Assembly (NCBI GenBank): GCA_025331125.1
Contig: JAOALB010000095.1
Coordinates: 1 to 53,352, forward strand
Direction: 5' to 3'
From: Mycogone perniciosa
Taxonomy: Eukaryota; Ascomycota; Sordariomycetes; Hypocreales; Hypocreaceae
DNA length: 53,352 bases
Of the stretch, positions 10,056-21,700 are shown one piece after another. The translations under genes and the position numbers were made by a program. Below the pieces are notes generated by a model. That model had not been told where the DNA came from. It made no database searches and saw only the letters and a list, made by a program, of their open reading frames with translations. The stretch's first letter is position 1, and each line of letters starts with the position of its first letter.

Positions 10056-13000
10056 TTAATGATAATTCAACTCGGGGTTCGCTCTGAAATTGCAGCGACA
10101 CCGGCACTCAGGCACTGGGCACTCAACATGCCTTGCAAACCACTGCCTAGCATGATCCAGATGCAACACGTGCTCGCACCGCAGACAAAACGTAGGGAAC
10201 CGGCCTGCCATGCGTGTTTCGTCCTTCTGCTCGGGCTTATCAGAGCGCGGGACGCCTACTGTCTCAAGGCAGACGACACAGCGGGGGAGATGCCTGCCGC
10301 AGTTGGGGCAGCTCACGCCGGTGCCGCCTGACGAGAGCATGGGGTTTCGAATTTCCATCGCAGCAGGGGGGATCTTTGGCGGAGGCGCGTTGTGCTGGCT
10401 GGCGAGGGAGGCGTTGGCGTCGCAGTAGACGCAGCGCAGGGCGATCTGTCGCGAGGGAGGTTTGAGCGTTGGGACGCCGTCGCGCTTGGAACGCTTTGTG
10501 GACTCGACCTCGAACTTGGTGCGCTGGAAGAAGAGCCGGTGACGCTGGAGGTAGCCACGGTAGGCGTTGCGCCAGGCGCGACAACGGATGTCGTCGATGT
10601 AGCGAGGGGAGCAGATGGACAGGACGAGGGCAGCTGTCTGGAAGTCGTGGAACTTTTCCACGTAGCGTGCGAAAATGTCGACCATGGTGTCTGTGATGCC
10701 GGTGAGGCAGATGCCCTCGATGTCGCCTTCATGCACAGCGCGAGAGACCTGCTCAGTCAACCAGGTGGTAAGCTGGTCGTCGGAGAAGTTGCGAAAAGCG
10801 ACATATGCTCGGTCTGAAAGGGGGAGAGAAGTCTGGTTGGCGATGGTAGCCCAGTCTCCTGTTGCGATGAGGGATGATATTGCCCGAAGGTACGGGTCAG
10901 TCTTGGACACAACCGCCTCGTCAACATCAAGCTGTTGATCGTTGGAGAAATGCCTGCCTCCGCGGCCCATGAGCTGGAGGGCAAGCGACACAAACAGTAA
11001 CTCGGGGTGTGCTAGGCTGGCCTTTTTGAGAATCTCAACGGCCAAGTCTAGGTCGCCTCTGAAGAGAGCTCGGGAAGCTGCCATGGTATGGATACCAGCT
11101 GGATACTCTGGGTCGGCCTCTCGATCGAGACCACTTGGGTCGTGCTTTTGACTGTCGCCCCAACCACAGATTTCAAGACATAGCTGGCGATGATGAGGCT
11201 TCTTCGTGGGTACCCCATCAAACTTGGGTAGGCGATGTTTTTTACAGTATGTCCCTATTGACCGCTCCCAATGGTGTGCCTCGGGGACTGTTGCAGGTGG
11301 GAGCAATCGAGAGTTCGGATTCCGCCCTCGTCGATGGTCAGCTCGATCTCCAAGGATGGATATACTATCTTCTTACCAAGATCATTAGTCCATATGGAGT
11401 GCACGCCCAAGTAGCTGAGGTCCATGCTTGTCAATAGTAACCCCCCATCATCCGCGGCTCGTTCAGCATCTAAGAACTCGTTAGTGCGAAGAAAACTCTG
11501 GAGGGTTTCGTTCATAGACCAACCGTCAATCCAATCCCAGACAAATCTCTTCCATGGGTCATCTGAAACTACATCCCTGTTCGTGACAGCATTGAAAAGA
11601 TATCTCTCCTTTGCACGGAAAATCTTGACATGATCCACGAGACATTGCGCGTCACGAGGGAGACCCTGCGAAGAGGCAAGCGTCCCTAGTAGTGCCTCAT
11701 GAATCTCTTGACAAGATCCTACGCCATTGGAGCCCACTGATATGCCGGCCGAGCCATTCACCGGAGGTTTAGGGCCGTCAGTTGATGCCTCATGGGCGTC
11801 GCGTACAAAATTTCTCAGGCTGCGAAGCTTCTCAGCAACTGTCCCTGCCGTTTGGTAAGATTGCGGTAAGGGAGAGGCGATCCGATTCGCAAATTCAACA
11901 CTGGTTGATGCCGGTACATTCGGGTTCAACGCCGCCTCGATGCTTGTTTCAATTTTAGCTTTCTCCAGTCCGAATATAGGGACGTCAGAGAGTGTCTTCT
12001 CAGTGATTATGGGGCCGAGCATGCCCGATGCTTGGGAGGACTCGAAATGCATGAGATCTTGATATGGTGTTCCCTCTGTATCACGTTAGCACGCCAACGG
12101 CTCAGTTAAGCCCGGTGCTGAATTACCTTCTAGGCCACGGTGAGGTGCTTGCCATGGCACAAGTTTAAAAATATGATCCGCTGTACGAGATGGTTTTTCC
12201 AATATCTCGAAGCTTCCGTTTGCCCGCAATACGAGCAGTCTAGGATGCAGGGCTGGTGAATCCAACGTTATCCAATCAAAAGAAACGATTCGATCGTTCT
12301 TCCTTGACGACTCCTGATATGAGACATCCATCTCATGAGATCGTTGTACTTGCAGAAGCTCGGGACTCTCCTGTGGCGCCATATCAGAGGATGGAACCTC
12401 CTTCGTCGTCTCCAACACTTTGAGCTGTCCATTGCGTGATAACACAGCAAGGAGGCCACGATTGTCGCGACAATACCGAAGTGAGCGGATCAGCGAGTGC
12501 TTTTCTTCTGCCAGAGAAGGGTCAGAATCCGTTTCTACGACCTTTTCAAGGCGCAGTGCTCCACCCCAAGGAAGTTCATCTTCATCAACTGCCTGGGTGT
12601 ATGAGATGGAAGCTACCGGGCGAGAAGTTGCTCGTCGATCCCATATCATGACGCCAGGGTGATCAAGAGCCGAGGATGCGAAGAAATTCTGGTCCGCATA
12701 ATCGATTGCTAAGTTGTTATTGCATTTGGTATGAAAGGTAGTGACACCAGTTGGATCTGCGTTACACGCGTTAGGTCCGAGATTATAGAAATATTCATCT
12801 TACGGGATAAAATACCACGAAGGTCGTGAATCCTCACTCCTTGGCCTTTTATGCCTGCTACCAAGACCTGGGGACTGTCCTCGAAGAACTTTATACTGGA
12901 AACAGAGACGCTAGGCTCAAGTCGAGTCTTTGAATCGGTAAAATGGCCCCAATTTTCGGGGAACCCCCTGCTCTGTGATGCCACGGACGAAAGACGATTG

Positions 13001-13395
13001 ACATCCCACACCTGAAGGCTCTGGTCCATCCGTACACGGTCCAGGCCGACTGCCAGAAGGCCAGTGGTGTTGAATGCGACGGCTTGGCAGGTCCGGGACG
13101 TCTTCAGACCAAGTTCGACGTAGGCATTGGAATTGTCATCTATCTTGAGCAGATTGACTACCCCAGTCCCGGTCCCGACAGCTAGTAGACTTGGGTTTTC
13201 AGGAGACCAATCGTACGTCGTAAGAGGAGGGAAGTCGTCATGCCGGCTGACCTTGGCATAGTCAAACCTCCCCCTGCGCGCATGGCCGGTTGGTTCGTAG
13301 AGCTGGACAACGCGATGTTGTAGGTTGATATGAACAAAGCTGTCAACGGTAGCATTAGGAGACCATTTGACGAGCCCTGGTTCTGGGCGGTCCAT
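10056..13395 (-). CDS. SEA4: SEA/GATOR2 complex subunit Sea4 (Mio) with WD40 and RING-like C-terminus
   Basis: Homologue of yeast Sea4 and animal Mios, part of the SEACAT/GATOR2 complex on the vacuole that opposes the TORC1-inhibiting GAP and so promotes TORC1 signalling when amino acids are present. Four exons (13395-12804, 12756-12127, 12075-11377, 11326-10056), 1063 aa. Residues 1-400 carry WD40-type blades (e.g. SLQVWDVNRL, GVRIHDLRG, VMIWDRR). The middle is alpha-solenoid-like, with the family stretch HHRQLCLEICGWG. The C-terminus is a zinc-binding RING-like module: CVYC, CPNC, CVVC, FCLRCEHVLHLDHARQWF and CPVPECRCRC. Its last residues lie next to the stop. Introns are 47, 51 and 50 nt. 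The third ends in GAG rather than CAG/TAG, but it is the choice that keeps the conserved sequence in frame. The gene is divergent from EFG1, with 565 bp between the start codons. Confidence 0.9.
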
Positions 13396-13960
13396 GTTGG
13401 AAGCAGTATCCGAGGAGGCGCATCAAGCTATAGTCGTGGAGTGAGAGCTGTGGAAGATGAGAGCCGAGTCAGGACGGTGGTAGATGAGAGATATCACTAC
13501 CAGCCATGGCCGGATGGCGTTGTTCTATTTCCAGGAGGCTGAAATGATTTTTTCAATTAGCCAAACAAGCGGAAAATAAAACCAGGAAGAGCGTGTGATG
13601 ATGGAGGTCTCATGCAAATAACGAAGTGATGGTCATGGAACGCAACAGGTAATATTCTGGGGAGCAATATCCGCGATCTGATTGGGTCAGTCTTTCAAGA
13701 CAGAACAGCCAGCCGCTAGACCAGACTTGGTGTTGGTTCTGATAAGATAAGCAACCCTGTTGGATTTTCGAATTCTAGCAGTTCATGTCCCCACTGCGTC
13801 CAAAAAGTTGTCAGACGCTGCACAATAATTCATCGCAGGCTGCCTAAGTGAAAGCGTCCTCTGCGCTTTCGCCATTACAACCGACTCGCCCCCATTCTCA
13901 TCGGATCTAGTAACTTTCCGTCTTACGCGCCATTAGCGTGGGCTCGACGGCGTCTTTTCA
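13396..13960. promoter_or_regulatory. Shared divergent promoter region of SEA4 and EFG1
   Basis: 565 bp between two divergent start codons, so it must contain the promoters and leaders of both genes. No TATA box stands out and no TACTCCGTA motif is present. The portion next to EFG1 (about 13840-13960) is C/T-rich on the plus strand. The call rests on gene layout only. Confidence 0.5.
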
Positions 13961-14942
13961 ATGGGCAACAAGCGGCAATTCGAGGAGGTGGACTCCCAAG
14001 ACCTCGAGTCTGGAGCATCTGAAAAGAGACAGAAGTCCTACGTTGGCCGTAAACGCAAGCCACAGGATGATTCCGGGGCCAGAAAGCGCGCGAGGGCCAT
14101 CGAACGAACATTGCGACGGAAGCAGGACCTACCCGCCAATGTCCGAATCGACCTCGAACGAGAGCTGGCAGTTCAGAAGCAGATTGCCGATGATAAGGCT
14201 CACAAGAAGAAGCGAAGTACAATGATATCCAGGTACCATATGGTACGGTTCTTTGGTATGTTGCACATGGTGATCCAGCTTCAGCCTTGGCTGGAAACAT
14301 TGCTGACTGGCACTTGTAGAACGAAAGAAGGCTTCTCGGCTGGCCAAGCAGCTGAAACGGAAGCTCGACGCAGAGAGCAACCCTGCCGAGGCCGAAAAGA
14401 TACGCCATGACCTTCACATTGCTGAAGTTGACGAGGCTTATACGCTTTACTTTCCCCATCTTGAGACATATGTTGGCTTGTACGGCAACTCTGCCAAGTC
14501 GAACGCGGAAGAACAGACTGCTGAAGCCAGGGAGGCCGCCGCCAAGGCAGCTCTGCAAGCTGAGAGGCCGCCCATGTGGCCTGTTATTGAGAAGGCGATG
14601 GAGGAAGGCCAAGCGGCATTGGAGAGCCTGCGTGACCGGCGATCACCAACTGACACGGGAGAGGTTGACGACACTCGGCCACCAATTAGACCCCTGCCAC
14701 CTACACTCACAAGCACACCTGCATTGCGACCTGCTCCTGCAAAGAAACAAGACAAGCAGCTGCCAGGCAAGAAATCTGGTTCGTTTGACAGTAATAGCAA
14801 TGACAACAGCAAGGGTAGCAGCAAGGACAAACAACCAGAGCTCAACAGGAGAGAGAGAAGACGGCTGATGAGAGAAGGCATGATGGCCGACAACAGTAAG
14901 GATGATGATGACGAGGAAGGCGGCTTTTTTGAGGACGTTTGA
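13961..14942 (+). CDS. EFG1: rRNA-processing protein Efg1
   Basis: Nucleolar protein needed for 18S rRNA maturation in the small-subunit processome. Two exons (13961-14255 and 14320-14942) around a 64-nt intron with GTATGT donor, TTGCTGAC branch region and TGTAG acceptor; 305 aa. The conserved Efg1 core runs through both exons: RARAIERTLRRKQDLPANVR, then MISRYHMVRFFERKKASRL across the splice, then FPHLETYVGLYG. This core is rich in charged residues and predicted helical/coiled-coil. The C-terminal third is low complexity (Pro, then Ser/Asn/Lys) and ends in an acidic tail (KDDDDEEGGFFEDV). The start ATG at 13961 is the first in frame and gives the usual lysine/arginine-rich N-terminus with nuclear-localisation character (GRKRKPQDD). 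Confidence 0.93.
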
Positions 14943-15574
14943 GCGACATCTATTTGTTTGTATTGATGGGAACGCCCGGTTCCAGCGTGTAAGTAGTGGT
15001 AGATATATCCAAGTGGGGATCAATAAAGCCTTGCTCTTCTATTCGACCTATTACTTCAAAGCCCTCTTCTACATACTACATGGTTTCACCTTGGCATTCA
15101 CCGAAATTCGAAAACACCCGCAGTTCCTCTTATTTGACTGGCCCAGATACACCTTTCACGAAGTAAATACTAATAAATCAGGCTCAGGCTTAGGCTCAAG
15201 CCATGCGGCGCGCTGCTGCCCCACCCGCGGAAGCAGCAAGTTTTAGGCCCCCCGCAGCTCCAATGTCAATACGACCTCTCAGCGCTTAATAAAATCTACC
15301 TATTAATACTCATCAGCCGGCCAGGTGAATGGCCCAAGAACTCTCCGAATTAGATATGTGACAGCCTATTGTATTCTTCAGGCTTCTATCGGTCGCGGCC
15401 CATTAGGCATTTCTCGGGCCGTGTGGGATGACATGGTGGTGCAGGGCGGCTGTCTTTAAGAACCCTCCTCGCAACGTTCGAATTCTCGAAGCTGCTGCGA
15501 CAACGCCAGGAAGAAGAAGACTTTCTGGCTTGACTTTTTTGGATACCCTCCCTCTTCAGTATCTCGCGAGCAAC
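14943..15574. other. Intergenic region between EFG1 and the dsRBM gene
   Basis: 632 bp with the 3' end of EFG1 and the promoter of the next plus-strand gene. A short imperfect direct repeat (GGCTCAGGCTTAGGCTCA) sits at about 15181-15198. An in-frame ATG at 15428 could extend the downstream protein by 49 residues; I regard that as leader sequence. No other feature seen. Confidence 0.5.
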
Positions 15575-16562
15575 ATGGGCCAAGGCGCTGTCGGGGCCTC
15601 TGTGCCTGTGCCGTGGGACGCGCTTAGAGCCTGGATCGACACACAGGAATACCATGAGGGACAGGGAAATCACTCGGCACTGTCTTCAAAACAACTTGCT
15701 GCGCTATCGCTCTTTGTCGAGTTTATAGGAGAGGAACCGGATGTCGGCGACTCTGACTACGTTAGCAAGCTGATGCGTACGGAAAACTTCTGTCTTGCAG
15801 AGTTGAGTTACTGACGGTTAGTGATGCCAGACCTCACCCAGGCCAGGTGTCTTGCGGCGCCGGTTTTCAGGGACCTCGAGCCCGTTGATGTGCCCGTCGG
15901 CGGTGTTCCCTCGACCAGATGGCGGACAGTCTGTATCCTCCCTTCAAGCGGCCACAAGGAGCTCCCTGCCGTGGGTTATGGCCTTGAAGATGGCCAAATG
16001 GCGCCCATGTTCAAGTCAAAGAAGGTAGGAATATATCTACGTTTCAAAATGCACATGGGCTCACACTTGTGTTGGATAGGTGGCGAAGCAGTATGCTGCG
16101 AAACATGCCTTTGCATACCTCTCGGGTCATCCGCCCGTCAGACCAACACCTTCGTCCAGTGTCCGGACCAGCTCCGGCAGTGACATCACCCAACTATGGG
16201 CTCCCGAAGCGCCAGACGCAGCCGTGGAACCCCCCGGCTCTGTCTCTATCAAGCGATCCCACAGCGAATTTGAGAGCGACGAGGGTCCATCAGTCTTTAG
16301 CAAAGTCTCTGCCCTCGCCGGACGTATGGGTTTTGACAATCCCACCTACCAGATCGACGCAGAGGGGGAGAGCGGTAACATGTTTTCCGGGCGACCGATC
16401 TTTAGAAACGGCGGTCGCATCCCTTGGGATCTCGGTAAAGTCACTGGCGTTTATGGGAAGAAAGAAGCCAGGAAGCAGGTCGCGGAGGCGGTGCTTGCGT
16501 GGTTGGAGGAGGAGAATGATCGCAGAATCAGGATCTCGAGCAAACTCCTCGAAGGACTATAA
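15575..16562 (+). CDS. Protein with two dsRNA-binding-motif-like domains, function unknown
   Basis: Three exons (15575-15776, 15831-16024, 16080-16562), 292 aa. The introns are 54 nt (CTGAC branch, CCAG acceptor) and 55 nt. The first domain (about residues 8-145) has the dsRBM layout: an N-terminal helix, a WRTVCIL strand, then KKVAKQYAAKHAFAYL across the second splice, the Lys/Ala-rich last helix that contacts RNA in true dsRBMs. The second (about 219-285) runs NPTYQ... to YGKKEARKQVAEAVLAWL, again with the KKxAxxxxA helix. The linker is Ser/Pro-rich. Such double-dsRBM proteins occur across filamentous fungi without, to my knowledge, an assigned role; RNA silencing or structural RNA binding are possibilities only. 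The gene converges on TPT1, with 118 bp between the two ends. Start: MGQG chosen because the domain begins soon after; ATG 15428 is the alternative. Confidence 0.72.
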
Positions 16563-16680
16563 AGCGGAAAGGGGAGGAAGGTTGCGATACTGTATCCAGT
16601 ACCCTGTGTGAGCGTAGGGTTAGGTTGAATCATGGCCGTCTATCTTTAGCCTATGCATTGATGTCCCAGAACTACGAGTT

Positions 16681-17705
16681 TCAATGACGTCCTCTTCCGC
16701 CCCTGCCGCCCCTGCCGCCACCTCGAGGACCTTTACCCTGTGGAATCCTTCCCTTAATCCCCTCCGGTAAGCTCGCCCTCTTTTCCCCATCTTCCCAGAG
16801 CACTCCAACATCTATCTTGCGGCCCGCAACCCTCTTGAAGAACTTCGTACTCAAAACCCCACCCTCGCCCCCCTCTGTCAGCAGAACCCCATTGTCACTC
16901 TTCCACCACTGTATCCCCTCTTGTAAACTTCTCTCCACATCAATCTCAATCACAAGCTCGGCATCGCCCCTCATACCACTCACGACGCCCTCCTCGGGCG
17001 TTCCGGTAGAACAGTGAATGTGGTTGCGCCCCATGGGTTTAAGACCCCCCGCCTCGACGATGGCGTGCCAGAAGACAAAGTACGTGCCGTGAATAACTTG
17101 GGGTGGTACGTTACCCGCTTCTAGAGTTATGGGCTCAAGGAGGGATGATGATTCCAGTTTGATGCTATGGCCCTGATTGGCACGGATGAGATAGTGTGAT
17201 GGCTCTGTGCTGGTGGTTGAGAGGTCCGGGTTGGTCTCTGGATTGGGCTTCATAGAGAAGCGTTGCTTCTCGTTTGTAGTGATGACAGATTGTACCTCGG
17301 AAAGGGCGATATTGAGAGAACGCAGCGGAGGCCAGGAAAGCTACGATGATCAGTCAACATGAGGAAAGCGGAGTGAACCAAAGTCTTGCAAGGCCCATTC
17401 ATGCCCTGGATGACCAGCCCACTTAAGCAAGGAGTATATAAGAGAGCGTTTACACTTACCACCTTATCAAGAGGCGCATAACCCTCATCATCCAGCGTTA
17501 TTCCTGCATTCTCTGCTTGATGTCGTAACAATTTGGACAATGCCTTCGAGATCTGCACATCACGACTCTGGCCGCCACCTCCACCTCGTCCTCTTCCTCC
17601 TCGGCCGCCGCCACGGCCACCTCTCTTCACTCCGCCAGTCGAAAACTTATCCTCAAGAGTCAAGTGAGCCGTGGTGCTCGAGCCATCCTCTTCAAGACCA
17701 CTCAT
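16681..17705 (-). CDS. TPT1: tRNA 2'-phosphotransferase Tpt1 with RGG tails
   Basis: Tpt1/KptA removes the splice-junction 2'-phosphate from ligated tRNA, transferring it to NAD+ to yield ADP-ribose 1'',2''-cyclic phosphate. Two exons (17705-17460 and 17340-16681) with a 119-nt phase-0 intron; 301 aa. Family motifs are clear: ISKALSKLLRHQA near the N-terminus, LDDEGYAPLDKVL, then IRANQGHSI, HGTYFVFW and GRNHIHCST, supplying the catalytic Arg/His set. The protein is longer than yeast Tpt1 (230 aa) because of an RGG-rich segment at about residues 25-45 and a second at the C-terminus (PRGGGRGGRGGRGRH), suggesting extra RNA binding or arginine methylation. The frame stays open upstream to another ATG at 17885, which would add a basic, acid-free leader; I prefer 17705, close to the conserved core. 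Confidence 0.92.
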
Positions 17706-18726
17706 TGTGTGAGCCTGGTGTGAAGACGTGCTCTTCCGAAGCTGTTGTTGCGCTGATGAGTAATTTTGATGAGGTTTGTTCAAAGCTGACGCTGGTATTT
17801 GGGTGTGAAATCCTAGTCCTCGAGAATTTACAAGACAAGTTCTAGTTGCCACTCGGTTCAATAAATATGCACGAGATGTTTGCATTAGTATTGGGCTGCA
17901 GAGAAGTGCCGAGAAGAGTCCTCCGTACTCCGTCGTATGTATGTCGGCAAGGCACAAACAACCCCCCCAATTGGCTCGGTGTGACTCAGCAAACCCGAAA
18001 CTCCATCGTTCGACTCACCTCCATCTTGATAATACCACTAATAATAAATATCACACTGCCACAATCAGGCAATACTAAACGCAACGCCGCATATATACGG
18101 AGTACTCCGTACTAGGATATTGATTAGAACATGAGTCTCAGACCTGGAGTTAGTCAATGCTATTAACTTTACTACAACCTAGTGCATCAATGAGACAAGG
18201 CATACAGCGCCGAGACGCAGGGCATACCACACCAGCTACGAAGAAGTACAGCCACAAGTATGACACTTCTTCCGAATAGGATGGATTCAAGAATGCTCAA
18301 CATCATACATGGGTATTTTATTTTGCTCGCCCACTAATAATACTATGGCATCGGCTCTCCTCCTTTCGCCGAAAATGCCCTGCCAGCTTCTCGTCTTGAG
18401 ACCGCTGTCGATACAGTAAAAACCTTCCACGCGCCATTGTGGTATGTGCCATATACACCATGCCCCGCGGGCACTTTTATACATACAGATATGCTTATTA
18501 ACAAAATAATTCAAATCGGGTAAGCAAGAAAAAAGAAAAGATCCGCGAAGGTAGTCAGTCGAACAGGCCATCTGTCGTGAGTCGTCAAGCCAAAATGGTA
18601 CTAAAAAAGGGAATAATGTGGTATGTGATTCCTGCAAAACATCAAGGAAAATGACAAACGCCTGCGGATGAATCCGGATGAATTATGGTAATACAATCAT
18701 AAGTCTTAGTGCTGGTCATAGAAACG
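17706..18726. other. Intergenic region with 16-bp palindrome
   Basis: This holds the TPT1 promoter and the 3' untranslated region of the minus-strand disordered-protein gene. A variant motif (TACTCCGTC) lies at 17926 and a perfect 16-bp palindrome at 18096-18111. Apart from these, only short unsupported open frames are present. Confidence 0.5.
18096..18111. repeat. Palindromic double motif TACGGAGTACTCCGTA
   Basis: Perfect 16-bp palindrome made of the two orientations of the dispersed 9-mer, overlapping by two bases at the centre. It lies about 390 bp upstream of the preferred TPT1 start and outside any coding frame. Confidence 0.85.
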
Positions 18727-21700
18727 TCATCTGTAGCCGTCTGTGCCTGCTGTGGAAGAAGCAGGGACAATCATGCTATCCCGATTTGACCTTCGGACAA
18801 GGAGGCTACTACTCCTGCCCTGTATCGGGGCTTGACTAAGGGAGAGATGTCGAGAAAGACGGTTCTCGGCGGGCTTGTCAGCGCCGTCACCCTCTGGAGC
18901 TGGTCTTTCCAAGTATTTCCTATTCGGAGTGGTGATCAAGGGCGCTGCCAGGCGAGAAGAATGCAAGTTTGAGGAGATGAACCTCCGTCGACCAAGAGCC
19001 GAAGCGGTTTGTACAGTCACCTCCGGTTTGGGGATATGAGCATCAGATGGGTATTCTCTCGGAATGCCTCTTGAGCTATTGACTTCAGTGGTGGCCCGAG
19101 AAGGTGCACGGAATCTTGCTTCATCGCTATCCTCCCCGACAGTGCCACGGCGACTACGGACCAAGAAAGACGTCTTCCTCCCTTCATCAGGCTCCTCAGT
19201 ACCCGCTCGCCGGTTTCTGAAAAGAACAGAAGATCGTCTTCCATCCTCAGGCTCCTCCGTCCCCGCCCGACGAGTCCGCGCCACCACAAGAGATGACCTG
19301 CGGGACGCCATTGAATCATTGGGAGTCGATGGAGTGGAAGTTGGATGCCGGAGGTTGGGGAGAGCGCTTGCGTTGTTGAGAATCATGCTTCTCCGCTCTT
19401 CAAACTTGGACATGGCCCTAGGGCTGACGGCCATTTGTGAATTTGAGTCTGCCGCACCACTTGGACGAGGCGCTAGGCCGCCAAAAGACTTGGTTGCAGT
19501 GATAGGAGTGACCGGGCCCTCGTTTTGGGTGGTTTGGGTAACTGGAGTGGGTTGAACAGGTGGAGGTGCTACGGTCCGAGCAGGACCTTCACCAAGAGCA
19601 ATACAAAGCTCCGTAAGACTGCGACAGACACTGTCTGCCCTCCGGCGGAGCTGGCGATCCGTAATACCTGGTCCTCCACCAACTACACTCGCTGCGCTGG
19701 AGATTGGGCCAGGCTGACCAGGCGCCCCCATCAACGATGACAATGCCAAGGCATCATTTGCGGCGATTTCAAGCGCTCTATAAACTTCTGGGCTCAGGAA
19801 TGCCCTCGTTTTTGCGAGCGCCGAGTGAAGATGTGGGTGTGATTCCCGCTGGGATGGTATTGCGCTGGTGACCTCTAATTGATGGCCAGTTGCCGACTTC
19901 TTGGGAGATAGAGACATAGTTGTGACCGTTGTCGTCGCAGTGGGTGGCCGTTCCTCTGATGCTTTTATAACTGCTGCTCCAGAGGTAGATGGTAGCTTGC
20001 CGGTGAGCTCAAGACGATGGATTCGGGACTTCAGGTCATCCAGTTCGTCCCAGACGGTGGATGGCGCAGTGGTAGATGTGGTTGACTCTGTTCCCTCCAC
20101 ATTATTACTGGGTTCGGGGGTATTATTGCTTTGGAAATCGAAGGAGCGTGTGAGGGGGGACGAATTATAGGTTTTGCTTTGGGCATGGACGAGGACAGGT
20201 GCTTTGTGGGCCGGAGTGCGATTTGTTGGTATTGAATTGCCGTCTGTTACCGATGGCCGCCGTCGAGGGTAGAGGGGGCTATCCGTGTTTTGATCTTGAA
20301 GAGCATGTGATCGCGGGGTCATTGGTGAAGGACGCAGTGCAGAGCCCCCGATTCTGGCGGACGTATCCTCGCCAGGGTGAGCCGACGCAGCTTTCTCTCT
20401 AACAAGTGACCGATAGGTCGTAGGTCGCGCGACCTCACTTGCCAAGTCATCATCGTACCGTCCAGAGCGACCACGATCTTGTTGGTCGGATAGTCGGCGG
20501 CTTATTCGAGGGGGAGAAGTTGGGTGATGATGATATGAGGTGACAGTAGTCGAGAGTGGGCGCCGGTGCGACGAGCGGTTTGACCGGGCCTGTGGACGAA
20601 TTAGTTCCTGATCAAGGGCAAGATGCATATTTTCTATCGTTATGGCGGATGGGACATGTATTAGATGGCTGGAATGTGATTGTTTTGTTGTGTTGCAGTG
20701 TGATAAGTAGTTTGAAGGGCGGCGCGCAAAAAGACATGGCACTAATAAGACTCCCAGACATGTGTGAGACAATTCTCTTTCTTTACTTACTACCGAGGTG
20801 GTTCGAGTGTCATCGGGGCGTGACGATTCTTCACTAGCAATCTTCAAAAAGACATCACCAGTATCATCACCACTGGGCCCCCGCTGTCGAGAAGAAGTAG
20901 GAGGAGACGGCTGTCGCCTTCCTCTTTCTAAGGCACGGAGAGTGTTATCATGGTTTGCATCTGGGCTGTTATCACCCAGATCATATGGACGAGATTGGAA
21001 ATTCATATCGAGAGCAGCCAGACTCTTTCGAGAACCAGAGGACCGAAAAGACCGAATTGGCGGTACGCGAACCGGTACTGATGTGCCCGGTTGGGCGGTG
21101 GTGCTATTTACAGGAGGCTTGTAAGAATTGGGCGGGCGGTGCAGTGACTGGTCTCGACGGCTTTCATCGGAGGATAGGGACAGCGCTTTGGGCAAAAGCA
21201 ATTCTCGCTGACCCTGGGTCCACTCCTGTGATGGTTTTCTATCGGATGGAGAGAGGGCGGTCGGAGAAATAGATTCAATAGTCTGGCGACGCTGTGCACT
21301 TAGCGAAGCTGGTGGACCGTCTGACGTCGCGATGCCGTTTGAACTGCGAGAAGCTGGGGGTCGACGATTGAGATTCTTCGCGGAGGCCGGCTTCGACAGC
21401 GTGGGCGATTGAGTGCCTTCGTCGACCAGCGAATCGGGGAACGAAGCGGGGCGTCTGACTCTATGATGCTGCTCAGTGATTGAGGATTGAATCGTTTGAT
21501 AGCTCGATGCCCTGGTGCGTAGATTGCGGTACGGCGGTGTATTTGTTTTGCCAGCAGTCGAAGGGGATGAAGAGCGATGCGTTGACGTCGTGGGCGCCGC
21601 GGGCGTCGTCGTTAGCGATTTCGTCGAGGCCGTCGTCGATGTTTTCGGCGTTTGTTGATGACCCTGAGCGACCGTTTCTAGCACTGCTGATGATAAAGAT

